Source: Hyphomicrobiales bacterium
Lineage (GTDB): Bacteria; Pseudomonadota; Alphaproteobacteria; Rhizobiales; Rhizobiaceae
Assembly: GCA_900467745.1 (NCBI GenBank)
Contig: UBQW01000032.1
Location: forward strand, 124,001 to 188,000
Reading direction: 5' to 3'
DNA: 64,000 nt
The notes beneath the pieces were generated by a model. The model had not been told where the DNA came from, did not search any database, and saw nothing but the letters and a program-made list of their open reading frames with translations. The translations under genes were made by a program, and so were the position numbers. Positions within the stretch are counted from its first letter, which is position 1; every line of letters begins with the position of its first letter. Positions 27,546-36,714 of the stretch are shown piece after piece.

Positions 27546-28268
27546 CGAACTCCACCCCGCACGCTCAGCGAATTCGACTTCCCCGTCTGGCGCGCAATAA
27601 AACGGCCCTCAAGGACAGGATTGCCAGCGCTTAGAATTTTTACTTGGGCATCGGTCGATCAACGCGCTGAAAAAAAGTAGCGACCACATCAAAATTGGCG
27701 CTTCGGATGGATATTGGTAAGGCGGTCGGAGCTGTGCCTTTGGCTGAAGGCGAGGGGCTGCGACTATCGACAAACACAGCCTCTCTAATCTCCATCTCGG
27801 TATCTCATCCCCGTGACGCTTTAAAGTTAGCGAAAATTCGTGAACAGAATGTTATCCAACGCGGAGCTAAAGCCACACGGGCCTCGGCAGGGGCTTGGCT
27901 GAACGCGTTACCGCGCCAGACATCAACTCAAGTGAGGATCGCACAAGCCCCGCGAACTCATCGGGCGTATGCAGGCCCGTGATCAAACGGGCAACTGCGG
28001 AAAACGATGCGGCGGGCTCCGATCCACCTCGAGCTATGTTGATACGTTGCGGGCCCGTCGTTGGGAAGTGCTCTGCATCGTGAACACGCGACTACCGTGC
28101 TTTCCTCCGCCTTCGATCGATAGTGGCGCCTCTCCCAATTACGTTCAGCTTTGTCGCATGCCACCTCGGGCGAACATATACCTCGGTGTATAGACGTGGA
28201 CAGATGTGCGGCGCGATCCTTGTTAGGAGAGCAAATCGCTCTAAGTGTGTACGTGTTTCGGAGGAGTT
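27546..28268. other. Gene-poor intergenic region (about 720 nt)
   Basis: No convincing coding frame: a 95-codon frame at 27695 has no ribosome site and no recognisable content. No strong hairpin or repeat was seen. The right end must contain the promoter of the KaiC gene, but I could not pick clear boxes. Confidence 0.5.
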
Positions 28269-29777
28269 ATGAACGAATTGACCGCCAATAAAGCAAAAAC
28301 GGGCGTTGAAGGTCTGGACGATATTCTATCTGGTGGTCTTTCTCGACGACATGTTTTTCTAGTTGAGGGCTCACCTGGAGCCGGAAAGACCACCATTGCC
28401 CTACAGTTTCTATCTGAGGGAGCTGCCCGTGGAGAGAGATGCCTTTATATCAGCTTGTCTGAGACCGAAGAAGAACTCCGCGACGGAGCCGCTTCCCATG
28501 GGATCGAATTGCCTGACGTTTTGAAAATATTCGAGTTGGTCCCACCCGAAAGTCTGCTCGACCCCGATCAGCAGCAGAGCCTGCTGTACTCGTCTGATCT
28601 TGAGCTCGGCGAGACGACGAAGCTGATCTTCCAGGAGTTCGAGCGGGTAAAGCCGCAGCGGGTAGTGATCGACAGTCTCTCCGAAATCCGATTGCTAGCG
28701 CAGAGTTCCCTCAGGTATCGCCGCCAGATATTGGCATTGAAGCACTTCTTTTCTAGGTCCGATGCTACGGTCTTGCTCTTGGACGACATGACAGCCGACA
28801 CGCTGGACAAGACTGTACACAGTGTCGTGCACGGTGTGATCCATCTTGAACAACTCGTTCCCGAGTATGGCGCCGAGCGTCGCAGGTTACGTGTAATCAA
28901 GTACCGTGGCCAATCTTATCGCGGCGGGTACCATGATTTCATCATCAGGACGGGTGGTGTTGCGGTCTTCCCGCGTTTGCGGGCAAGCGAACACCGAACC
29001 GGGTTCGAAAGAGTCACTCTTTCCAGCGGTATCAGTGAGTTCGACGATCTTCTGGGGGGAGGTGTCGAACGGGGTTCCAGCACGTTGCTTATTGGACCAG
29101 CGGGAACGGGCAAGAGCTTGTTCGCGCTTCAATTCGTTCTGGCAACCGTCGCACGGGGTGAAAAGGCTGCACTATTTCTCTTCGATGAAGAGATGGGCTT
29201 GCTGTTCACAAGAACCAAGGCTTTGGGTTTCGACCTGGAGAAATTACGCGATGAAGGTTCCATTCACATTGAGCAACTCGATGCGGCCGAACTATCCCCG
29301 GGCGAGTTCGCGCAACGCGTACGCGACCGCGTGGCAAGCTACGACGCCAAGACCGTCGTCATCGACAGCGTCAATGGATACCAGGCTTCCATGCCGGAGG
29401 AAAACGCGTTAATTCTTCATATGCATGAACTGCTGCAGTACCTTAATCGGCAGGGTGCAAACACGTTCTTGACCGTTGCACAACATGGATTGGTTGGAGA
29501 CATGAAGTCTCCTGTCGATGTCACGTATTTGGCTGACACTGTCGTTCTGCTTCGCTATTTTGAGGCTTTGGGGAAAGTGCGTCGAGCGGTATCCATCATC
29601 AAAAAGCGAACCGGCAGGCACGAGGACACGATCAGGGAGTTTGGGATCACCGAAGAGGGGTTGAAACTCGGCGAGGCCCTTAGCGGTTTTCAAGGTGTGC
29701 TACGGGGAGTTCCAACGTTTGTTGGAGAGAAAGGTCCGCTTCTACCGCGTGTTAGGGAGGACGACGACAATTCATAA
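28269..29777 (+). CDS. KaiC-like two-domain RecA-superfamily ATPase
   Basis: 502 aa with tandem RecA-like domains. CI Walker A is GSPGAGKTT (about residue 34); CII Walker A is GPAGTGKS (about 276). Carboxylate pairs follow the second strands (SLSETEEEL in CI; LFDEEMG in CII). GGAGGAG lies 3 nt before the ATG. In cyanobacterial KaiC the CII phosphosites are Ser-Thr before ITDT; here the matching place reads VTYLADT, i.e. Thr-Tyr, so phosphorylation may differ. No kaiA or kaiB is nearby. The gene overlaps or abuts a hybrid histidine kinase, a common alphaproteobacterial pairing linked to stress or environmental signalling rather than a proven clock. Confidence 0.9.
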   Translation: MNELTANKAKTGVEGLDDILSGGLSRRHVFLVEGSPGAGKTTIALQFLSEGAARGERCLYISLSETEEELRDGAASHGIELPDVLKIFELVPPESLLDPDQQQSLLYSSDLELGETTKLIFQEFERVKPQRVVIDSLSEIRLLAQSSLRYRRQILALKHFFSRSDATVLLLDDMTADTLDKTVHSVVHGVIHLEQLVPEYGAERRRLRVIKYRGQSYRGGYHDFIIRTGGVAVFPRLRASEHRTGFERVTLSSGISEFDDLLGGGVERGSSTLLIGPAGTGKSLFALQFVLATVARGEKAALFLFDEEMGLLFTRTKALGFDLEKLRDEGSIHIEQLDAAELSPGEFAQRVRDRVASYDAKTVVIDSVNGYQASMPEENALILHMHELLQYLNRQGANTFLTVAQHGLVGDMKSPVDVTYLADTVVLLRYFEALGKVRRAVSIIKKRTGRHEDTIREFGITEEGLKLGEALSGFQGVLRGVPTFVGEKGPLLPRVREDDDNS

Positions 29778-31821
29778 CACAAACGCTGCCGGCCTCATTT
29801 ACGCACCGCTGGGGCGTGATGCGCAGATCGCGGCCGGGCTACTTGCGGAAGCGGGTATCCGCGCGGAAATCGTGCCCGATCTCGTCGATTTCGTCGCCAA
29901 GCTCGGGGAAGACATTGCCTTCGTCGTGATCACCGAGGAGACACTGCGTTCGGCTGATCTACGCCCCATCTCCGAGTGGGTAGAACGTCAGCCAAGCTGG
30001 TCCGACCTACCGTTCGTCGTATTGACCGCCCGCGGGGCTGGTCCCGAGCGAAATCCCCAGGCGGCGCGGCTGTCGGAGATACTGGGCAATGTCAGCTTCG
30101 TCGAACGGCCCTTCCACGCGACCACGTTCGTTAGTGTGGTCGGGTCTGCACTGCGAGGGCGACGTCGGCAATATGAAGCACGCCAGCGGATTATCGAGCT
30201 TGATGAAGGAGAGCGGCGTCTTCAAACAGCATTGGAGGCGGGCAGGCTTGGAGCATGGGAGCTTGACCTAGACACCGACATTCTTACGACGTCTGCCGCC
30301 TGCCGTGCGATTTTTGGTCGGGGTAATGCCGACATTTTGCTGTTTGACGAGATGGTGGGCGCCGTTCACCCGGAAGACCTAACAAGATTGACCTTGGCAC
30401 TCAACGAAACGAGGGAGACAGGAGCTGACCTTGCAGTCGATTACCGTGTAATCTGGAGCGACCGCACCGTTCATTGGATCGAGATGCGGGCTCAGCGCTA
30501 CAGAGACAAAGCCGGGAGGGCGACTAAGATCGTCGGGGTTTCGGCTGATATTACCGCTCGGTTGGAAGCGGAGCAGCAGCAGCGACAATTAAATGAGCTG
30601 CTCGAGCAGCGTGTGGAGGAGAGAACCCGGGCGTTGGAGCAGGCGCACGCAATCGTGCTCGACGAAGTCAGTCAACGCGAGCGGGCTGAGGAGCAACTTA
30701 GGCAAAGCCAAAAAATGGAGGCAATTGGGCAACTGACAGGCGGCGTCGCCCATGATTTCAACAACCTACTGATGGCAGTCCTCGGCAATCTCGAACTGTT
30801 GCGCAAGCGTTTTGCGGATGACGAGAAGGCTACGCGCCTTGTCGACGGTGCAATGCAAGGCGCGAAGCGCGGTGCATCTCTCACCCAGCGGCTTCTGGCG
30901 TTTTCCAGGCGGCAGGACCTCAAGGTCGGGGCCGTCGATCTCGGACAGCTTGTCGCGGGTATCGAGGATATGCTCAAGCGGTCGGTGGGATCGACGGTGA
31001 CCGTAATCACATCAGTGCCGGAGCATCTACCGCCGGTTTGGGCAGATGCTAACCAAGTTGAACTCGCTCTTCTGAACCTTGCGGTAAATGCGCGGGATGC
31101 AATGTCGGAAGGCGGAACCATTCGGGTCGAACTTAAGACTGCCGAAGTCGCCAGCAGTGATAACGGCCTAAGCCCCGGGAGCTACGTTGTCCTTTCGGTC
31201 GCCGACAATGGCTCGGGGATGGACAAAGCGACACTGGAAAAGGCAACTGAACCATTTTTCTCGACGAAAGAGCTGGGCAAGGGAACGGGACTGGGTCTTT
31301 CAATGATCCACGGCTTGGCGCTCCAGTTGAAAGGCCGATTGAAACTGGACAGCGTCGTCGGGATCGGCACGACCGCGGAGCTTTGGATACCCGTTTCTGA
31401 CGTGTTGCCAACCGCTGCCGCCACTGAGGACTTGGTGCCCACGTCGAGGGCTGATCTGAAACAACCTATCCGAATTCTCTTTGTCGATGACGACGCGCTC
31501 ATCGCGATGAGCTCAACCGATATGTTGCTCGATTTGGGTCACGACGTCGTGGAAGTCCATTCTGGAGAGGAGGCGCTCCAGCAGCTGCAAGATGACGCGA
31601 CATTCGATCTGCTTATTACAGACTATTCAATGCCTGGGATGAACGGAGGCGAGCTTGCTACAGCGGCTCGACAGACAATCTCAAATCTACCTATCCTCAT
31701 CGCGTCCGGATACGCCGACCTTCCACCCGGCGTCAGTCTCGATGTCGCCAGATTGGGAAAGCCGTACAGCCAAGACCAACTTGCCAGCGCTATCGGGAAG
31801 GTCATGGCAAACATCCGCTGA
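29749..31821 (+). CDS. Hybrid sensor histidine kinase with pseudo-receiver, PAS and C-terminal receiver domain
   Basis: About 690 aa. Order: an N-terminal receiver-like domain (GLIYAPLGRDAQIAAGLLAE onward, ~120 aa) whose phosphoacceptor Asp is not evident; a PAS fold (GRLGAWELDLDTDILTT; VDYRVIWSDRTVHWIEM); a coiled linker (LEQRVEERTRALEQAHAIV); HisKA with GGVAHDFNNLL; HATPase with NVARDAM-like VNARDAMSEGG, DNGSGM and GTGLGLSM; and a C-terminal receiver with LFVDDDAL and ITDYSMPGMNG (acceptor Asp). No membrane segment, so cytosolic. Start uncertain: GTG 29749 is given, but an ATT at 29770 has a far better GGGAGGA. Overlap with the KaiC gene implies coupled synthesis and probably partnership. 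Confidence 0.88.
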   Translation: MLGRTTTIHNTNAAGLIYAPLGRDAQIAAGLLAEAGIRAEIVPDLVDFVAKLGEDIAFVVITEETLRSADLRPISEWVERQPSWSDLPFVVLTARGAGPERNPQAARLSEILGNVSFVERPFHATTFVSVVGSALRGRRRQYEARQRIIELDEGERRLQTALEAGRLGAWELDLDTDILTTSAACRAIFGRGNADILLFDEMVGAVHPEDLTRLTLALNETRETGADLAVDYRVIWSDRTVHWIEMRAQRYRDKAGRATKIVGVSADITARLEAEQQQRQLNELLEQRVEERTRALEQAHAIVLDEVSQRERAEEQLRQSQKMEAIGQLTGGVAHDFNNLLMAVLGNLELLRKRFADDEKATRLVDGAMQGAKRGASLTQRLLAFSRRQDLKVGAVDLGQLVAGIEDMLKRSVGSTVTVITSVPEHLPPVWADANQVELALLNLAVNARDAMSEGGTIRVELKTAEVASSDNGLSPGSYVVLSVADNGSGMDKATLEKATEPFFSTKELGKGTGLGLSMIHGLALQLKGRLKLDSVVGIGTTAELWIPVSDVLPTAAATEDLVPTSRADLKQPIRILFVDDDALIAMSSTDMLLDLGHDVVEVHSGEEALQQLQDDATFDLLITDYSMPGMNGGELATAARQTISNLPILIASGYADLPPGVSLDVARLGKPYSQDQLASAIGKVMANIR

Positions 31822-31837
31822 AGTCCGAGCAACTAAC

Positions 31838-32146
31838 TTACTTATCTGCGCCGGTGATTGTCGCATTGGCAGCGCCTGGTGCAACGAGTAACCCGTGGTC
31901 CGCTAGTTGATCGAGCGAGCGTTGAAGGGCGGCGGAGGGCTTGCTTTCGCTGCCGAAACGGGCCTCAAGCTCTCGGGCAAGATCGATTGGATCTCCCATT
32001 CCGTCCTGGACGAGCCTGATCAGCGCTTGCGCTTCGATGTTAGGCGGAGATGACGCCCAGACTTCGTCGCTATACCCTCCTTCGGAAAGTACCGATCTTA
32101 TGACTTTGAGTTGAGGCGTTGTGATATATCTTGGGATTTGGGACAC
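31838..32146 (-). CDS. Unknown 102-aa protein
   Basis: Starts at GTG 32146. Soluble, no signal. The sequence looks genuinely coding: SEGGYSDEVWASSPPNIEAQ, then LVQDGMGDPIDLARELEARF and a C-terminal helix-rich stretch ending in a small-residue tail. Could be a small winged-helix-like protein (LDQLADHGLLVAPG resembles a recognition-wing end), but no family is recognised. Convergent with the histidine kinase, 16 nt away. Confidence 0.55.
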   Translation of the reverse strand: MSQIPRYITTPQLKVIRSVLSEGGYSDEVWASSPPNIEAQALIRLVQDGMGDPIDLARELEARFGSESKPSAALQRSLDQLADHGLLVAPGAANATITGADK

Positions 32147-32227
32147 AATCCGTCCACCCTACATTTCGAGTTCTCAAGCGCCTGTGGAAGATGAGCCGGC
32201 TTGGGTAAGCCCACCCGATCCACTGGG

Positions 32228-32407
32228 TCAGTCACGCGGTGCCAGAGCGTCGCGTTCAGCAGACAGCTGCCGATAGATGATATTGAGTTCGGCGTGTCTG
32301 GCTTCCTTGATATTGGGCGATGCCATTTCGGCGTCCAGCTTTTTTAGCTGCCGTCCGATTTCTTCGGAACGGACTTTGCCATTATCGGATGTCTTGAATT
32401 CAATCAT
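32228..32407 (-). CDS. Unknown small helical protein
   Basis: 59 aa from ATG 32407 with GGGGAG 6 nt upstream. Charged, helix-rich (GRQLKKLDAEMASPNIKEAR; ELNIIYRQLSAERDALAPRD), likely coiled coil. No recognised family. Lies 80 nt downstream of the start of the 102-aa gene on the same strand. Confidence 0.5.
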   Translation of the reverse strand: MIEFKTSDNGKVRSEEIGRQLKKLDAEMASPNIKEARHAELNIIYRQLSAERDALAPRD

Positions 32408-32413
32408 CGCCAA

Positions 32414-33367
32414 CTCCCCGTGCTTAATGCCTCAGGCCAATTCGACGGAACTGGCTACAGCCGCATCGTTCTCTCAGTTAATATGGTGCGCTTCAAAATT
32501 ATTTCAATTTGATTTAAAGAATTCAAATTGACGCTTTGAACGACAAAGTGGTGAGGGCAGGAATTCAAGCTGCATCGAACCCCGATAGCACGCGCGCCGT
32601 CTGCGCCCAAGCTACAGACCCCTTCATTCGTTGACGGGCGATGAGGAGCCCGTCGGACTGGATGCCTCATCCGCTTTCGCAGCCAGCTCATCGCTCGCAG
32701 TCGAGCGGTCTTTGCATCACGCACGGCACGTTGAGATTGATTAGCGCAGTAGCGAGTTCAAGGGTCTCAGATCTATCTCGGCCTTCACTCGCGGTCATTG
32801 ACGTTCACATAGCGAAACTTGAACTAGAGGGTCACCACTATGGCCATGACGCTGCGCCAGTGACTGGTCACGACCAGCGTCCGTATACTTGGACTGTGTG
32901 AAGTCGACGGCGGTTGTGAGAGCCTGGTGCCCATCAGAGCTATCGATGTCTCGATGACGGGTCCGGAATCAATTGAACGGCGGCGATAATGAGTTCGATA
33001 TCCAAATCACACAGGGAAACAAGAAAGTGGCACTAGCGTGCTACTTCTTTCAAGAGCAACTAGTAAATCCCTCACAGCCGAGACGCAACCGGGTCTTGTT
33101 CGTGCCCTATCGATCGACCGGCTGTTGGACGCTTCTTGATGCTATTGAACGAAACGCTTGCCAGCTGTTTCAGCGTCAGAACCGGTCTCGAACGTTGCGT
33201 CCTGGAACATAGCGGCCTTCGCGTTGTCATTGCTAGGGCATCAGAGGGCAACATTTTCATGCAGGTCACTGATTTCTCTCCGCCTTCGCCGACGAACTCA
33301 ACGGCGGTGCCGGATGTTGTTCGGGGACACTCTGGTGGATGATGTGCATTGTAATCTCCTTCGAAAT
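32414..33367. other. Gene-poor region (about 950 nt)
   Basis: No frame here has a ribosome site plus protein-like composition; frames at 32455(-), 32641(+), 32973(+) and 33136(+) are short and look random. GC is lower than the surroundings around 32480-32530. It may be decayed sequence. One AT-rich inverted repeat is listed separately. Confidence 0.5.
32504..32531. repeat. AT-rich inverted repeat
   Basis: TCAATTTGA (32504-32512) and its exact complement TCAAATTGA (32523-32531) are 10 nt apart, centred two helical turns apart, about 110 nt upstream of the 59-aa gene. Could be a regulator site. Confidence 0.4.
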
Positions 33368-33393
33368 GCGTGCGTCGACCGGGCGACGCACGC
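33368..33393 (-). terminator. Hairpin downstream of the YciE-like gene
   Basis: GCGTGCGTCG pairs perfectly with CGACGCACGC around a 6-nt loop, beginning 9 nt past the stop of the minus-strand gene. No T-tract follows, but the stem is very stable. Confidence 0.6.
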
Positions 33394-33401
33394 TCGATCA
33401 G

Positions 33402-33893
33402 TCAGGCCGCCCTTGCGTTGACCGTGGTCTCGGCGATTTCGGACAACAGTTCGTCAGTTTCTTCTTCCTCGTCCAAGGTCATGGCGAGCAATTCGGCAAC
33501 GTCGTCTAACCCAAGCGTTTTCGCCCAGGTGACCATCGTGCCGTAGCGGCTGATCTCATAGTGTTCGACGGCCTGCGCTCCTGCGAGGAGACCGGGATCG
33601 AGAGCATCCGTCCCCTTGAACTCATCCATGACTTCCTTGCCTTCCTCGATGATGCCGAGAATAGCATTGCAGGTCTTTTGCTGGGCGGACTTGCCGAGTA
33701 GCTCGAAGATCTGCTCAAGGCGTTCGATGTGGGTCTCAGTTTGCCCATGATGGGTCTGAAACGCCTGCTTGAGTTCAGGTGATTGTGCGGCTTCCGCCAT
33801 TTTCGGCAAGGCGCTTACGATCTGCTTCTCGGCGAAGTAGATGTCTTTCAGGGTTTCATAGAGCAGATCGTTGAGGGTCTTTGGTTCCGTCAT
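33402..33893 (-). CDS. YciE/YciF-like ferritin-fold stress protein (DUF892)
   Basis: 163 aa four-helix-bundle protein of the DUF892 group, ferritin-like. Typical motifs: LNDLLYETLKDIYFAEKQIV at the N-terminus, HHGQTETHIERLEQIFELLG, and VEHYEISRYGTMVTWAKTLG, with paired Glu/His that could bind a di-metal centre (E21, H57/H61 area, E and H near 112). Such proteins are induced by osmotic or general stress in enterobacteria and rhizobia. AAAGGAAC serves as ribosome site. Upstream is the four-TM gene, same strand, 37 nt away. Confidence 0.88.
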   Translation of the reverse strand: MTEPKTLNDLLYETLKDIYFAEKQIVSALPKMAEAAQSPELKQAFQTHHGQTETHIERLEQIFELLGKSAQQKTCNAILGIIEEGKEVMDEFKGTDALDPGLLAGAQAVEHYEISRYGTMVTWAKTLGLDDVAELLAMTLDEEEETDELLSEIAETTVNARAA

Positions 33894-33930
33894 GGTCGTG
33901 TTCCTTTGCTAGGGTCAGGTTGAGGGAGAG

Positions 33931-34839
33931 TTAGAGCTTCCGTCCGAGGGTGTATTCCTGGACGACAGTGACGGGCTTCGTTCCAGCGACGCCACCGAAC
34001 CATGCGGCAACGACGCCAAGTACAAGGGCAAGGAAGCCAAGGAGGGCACCCCTCGCTACGATAGTGGCAGTGGTCTGGGAGGCGTTGAGAGCTTCTTGCT
34101 TGGCTGTCGCGAGTGTTTCGCGATACCTCGCCTCGTATTCGTCAACCTTCGCACGCGCTTGGTCGACCGGGACATTTTGTGCCTTGGCCAAAGCCTGGGC
34201 GGCTCTAGTCTTGGCTTCGGCCACCTTCGACGGATCACCGGATATGACGGCTTTCATTGCTGACAGCGCCGTCGCCTGAAGCGCTTGCGGATCGCTCCCG
34301 CCGCTCGTGTCTCGAATTTGAGCTTCCATTGCGGCCATCGGATCAGCTGGCATGAGCGTTGGCGCAGCGGCTGAAACCGCCGAGGCGGCTGCCTGTCCCG
34401 CTCCACCGACCACGCTCGATAGACCACTGAATGCGCCTCCCACGAGGGCACCCACAGACGTGGTGAGAAGGTACAGCACAACTAGGGTCGTAACGCCCCA
34501 CGACGTGATGCCGTGGAATCCACCCGTCGTTTCGTTTGGACGGCCAGAAAGACGACTGGCGGCGTATGCGCCGATAAAAGACGCCACAATGCCCGCCACA
34601 ACAAACCAAAGGGCGCCGATGATAGACAACGCCGATGCGGTAGGGTTATCTTCGGTGGCAGGGTCTAGAACGGCTGCGCCGATTCCGACACCCAGCAGAT
34701 TGAGCAGAAACTGCGTTGCGAGAGCGATAACCACACCCGCGAACACTGCCCCCCATGATATTTTGTCGAGGGCTGTGATTGCTTCGTCGGTCGCGTATGT
34801 CATGCCGGTGGGCGAGTGTGTTGAGATAGGTTGGGACAT
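33931..34839 (-). CDS. Conserved four-TM membrane protein with alanine-rich loop
   Basis: 302 aa from ATG 34839, which has AGAGGAG 7 nt upstream; the frame to 34989 runs into the esterase gene. Three N-terminal membrane segments (ISWGAVFAGVVIALATQFLL at about 26; SIIGALWFVVAGIVASFIGA; GVTTLVVLYLLTTSVGALVG) are followed by an Ala-rich, probably helical soluble part (about 150-265: ASATRAAQA-like, VDEYEARYRETLATAKQEAL) and a final segment (GALLGFLALVLGVVAAWFGG). Relatives in rhizobia and methylobacteria are often labelled PhnA-like, a name without functional support. Likely a stress-linked envelope protein. Confidence 0.75.
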   Translation of the reverse strand: MSQPISTHSPTGMTYATDEAITALDKISWGAVFAGVVIALATQFLLNLLGVGIGAAVLDPATEDNPTASALSIIGALWFVVAGIVASFIGAYAASRLSGRPNETTGGFHGITSWGVTTLVVLYLLTTSVGALVGGAFSGLSSVVGGAGQAAASAVSAAAPTLMPADPMAAMEAQIRDTSGGSDPQALQATALSAMKAVISGDPSKVAEAKTRAAQALAKAQNVPVDQARAKVDEYEARYRETLATAKQEALNASQTTATIVARGALLGFLALVLGVVAAWFGGVAGTKPVTVVQEYTLGRKL

Positions 34840-34912
34840 TGCCAACTCCTCTGGGTGATGCCTGGAAATGCCGCCAGGACACGGCCGTGGGTATTTTCGC
34901 GTTCGCGAATGG

Positions 34913-35995
34913 CTACTTCGGGTCAGCGCAGAGCCCGGCTGAGCGGAATGCCTTTTCAATGATGTCCTGTATCCCGGTCGCGGGCACACCCTGAGGCTTC
35001 AACGGAAAGGTCTGGACCGCGTCCGCAGAGCGGTCGACGGCGATTGAGGGCGTCAAGTTCCAGCTTCGCGTAATCTCCGCGCTCGAGGATACCCCGACAT
35101 CGAGCATGAATGGCCCGGCGGATCCGAAGCCGCCTCTCTCGTCGATTGGCGTGTCGTGCCCCGTGCCATCAATACTGTGAAACTCTACGGGCACGAAACC
35201 GGTGCTGTCAGACCATCTCGTCGTATGGTGCGAGCTATCCAATGATGACTTGGAGGACGATGGCGATAAGCCGTGAACTCCCAACCATTGGTCTACGAGT
35301 GCGTAGGCGTTTGCCTCGGCGACAGTCCGATCTTTTGAGCCCTGCCAAAGCGAGACCGCTGGCCATGGTCCAGCATGAGCAGAGGCTCTGTGCACCATCC
35401 CCGAGAGAGTTGCCCCGGACGGCAACCCAACACCACGCATGCGCTCGAGAGCATGAGGAACCGATGATGCGACGACACCGTAAGGCAGCCCCCCGATGAT
35501 CGCCCCGGCGGAAAATATTTCTGGATAGGATGACAGCATGACATCCGCCATCGCGCCGCCAGCCGATAAGCCAGTGATGAAAACCTGCCTACTGTCGACG
35601 TTGTGATTGATACAGATGGTCTCGATCATGTGCCTGATCGACAGCGCTTCCCCGCTGTCTCGGCGGATGTCGCTCGGCTCGAACCAGTTGAAGCAAAGGT
35701 TGGAATTGTTCTGCCGCCTCTGTTGATAGAGGACAATGAACCCGAGATCGGCTGCCAGCTGCGCCCAATGGGAGCCGCCATCATATGAGGCCGCCGATTG
35801 CGTGCAGGCATGGAGGCCTACTACCAAGGGCGGATCACAGCGAATGGTGTCTGGAACAAAAACCCATCCTGCCAGATTGCCAGGATCTGAACCGAATGCG
35901 GGAATCTCTGCGAGATGGTGCGATGAGCGCTTGTCCGGAGAAGTAAGGGCTCGAAATGCTGCAAAGTGTCTGATTGTGTCGGATAGGGACGTCAT
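34913..35995 (-). CDS. PHB depolymerase-type alpha/beta-hydrolase esterase
   Basis: 360 aa. The lipase box GLSAGGAMADV (catalytic Ser) is at about residue 144; an oxyanion-type VVGLHACTQSAASYDGGSHW lies upstream near 59; a late DGTGHDTPID supplies the probable catalytic His. These are the marks of the PHB-depolymerase/feruloyl-esterase (LpqC, PhaZ-like) group. No signal peptide, so it acts inside the cell, on short polyester oligomers or other esters. First of three same-strand genes with the four-TM and YciE-like genes. Confidence 0.85.
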   Translation of the reverse strand: MTSLSDTIRHFAAFRALTSPDKRSSHHLAEIPAFGSDPGNLAGWVFVPDTIRCDPPLVVGLHACTQSAASYDGGSHWAQLAADLGFIVLYQQRRQNNSNLCFNWFEPSDIRRDSGEALSIRHMIETICINHNVDSRQVFITGLSAGGAMADVMLSSYPEIFSAGAIIGGLPYGVVASSVPHALERMRGVGLPSGATLSGMVHRASAHAGPWPAVSLWQGSKDRTVAEANAYALVDQWLGVHGLSPSSSKSSLDSSHHTTRWSDSTGFVPVEFHSIDGTGHDTPIDERGGFGSAGPFMLDVGVSSSAEITRSWNLTPSIAVDRSADAVQTFPLKPQGVPATGIQDIIEKAFRSAGLCADPK

Positions 35996-36180
35996 GTCGT
36001 TCTCCAGCCATCAACACCGAAGCGGCGGTGACTAAGGTGAACTTGGCGACATCGGGTTAGTTGCGTCGCGCAAAATATATAATTGACGGCTCAGGCAAGA
36101 CTGGAAGCCATTCGCCTGCATCTACGATTTGGAAGACAGGTAAGTGATGACGGTCTTGTGGTCACGCCACTCGACGTATT

Positions 36181-36369
36181 CTAAAGAAGCGGGTTACCCA
36201 GACATTCAGCTTCGTGACGATTAAACTCTTCAGCGAGCTCTTTCGCATCGGACTTGCGCAAGGCAATGAAATCCCGCCCTTTAGAAGCTGTCTTTTCCTG
36301 TAGCTTGTGGCTATCGCTTGAGCATTTGAGTTTTTCTTCGAGGGCACCGCGTCGCGCATTGAAGCACAC
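36181..36369 (-). CDS. Small conserved-looking basic protein, start unclear
   Basis: 62 aa from GTG 36369. The content (NARRGALEEKLKCSSDSHKL; ELAEEFNRHEAECLGNPLL) looks coding, soluble and charged. The open frame extends upstream through WCDGWFHPVC without any start codon, while an ATG with good context lies there in another frame, so either GTG is used or a frameshift has separated the start. Not recognised. Confidence 0.4.
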   Translation of the reverse strand: MCFNARRGALEEKLKCSSDSHKLQEKTASKGRDFIALRKSDAKELAEEFNRHEAECLGNPLL

Positions 36370-36714
36370 AGGGTGAAACCAACCATCGCACCATAAGACA
36401 TATGGCTTTCACATTTTGGGCCGCCACTTATTTGCGAAGTTCGCTCCGCTTGTGGTCTTCGGCGCCGTAGGTCTGGAGCCGCTCCTTCAATGCACTGCTG
36501 ATGGTGTCGTCCTGATGTTGTCACTGTGATAAATAACTATTTAGATACAAAGTATTTTCTTTTAGAAACAGTCGGTTAATTCCGTTCTCGGTAGTATGCG
36601 CTGGTCGCGCGATCTTGACAGGAAATCGCTTTCACTGTCTGTCTTGTCGCGAGGAGTGCGGTGAAGCTCGGTGTATGTCGAGCTTCGCGTCGCAAGTGAG
36701 GAGGACGCGTTTCT
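36370..36714. other. Intergenic region before the dehydrogenase pair
   Basis: About 345 nt. The middle (36525-36580) is AT-rich and probably holds the promoter for the gene at 36715; I could not assign boxes with confidence. No coding frame is convincing. Confidence 0.4.

Noticed and set aside
27695..27982. 95-codon frame between the autotransporter and KaiC genes
   Set aside because: No ribosome site, random-looking composition.
28990..29010. GGGTTCGAA string resembling a tRNA T-arm
   Set aside because: It lies inside the KaiC coding sequence and no cloverleaf can be built around it.
32414..33401. Possible transposon remnant in the gene-poor region
   Set aside because: No transposase fragment, terminal repeats or target duplication could be found by eye.
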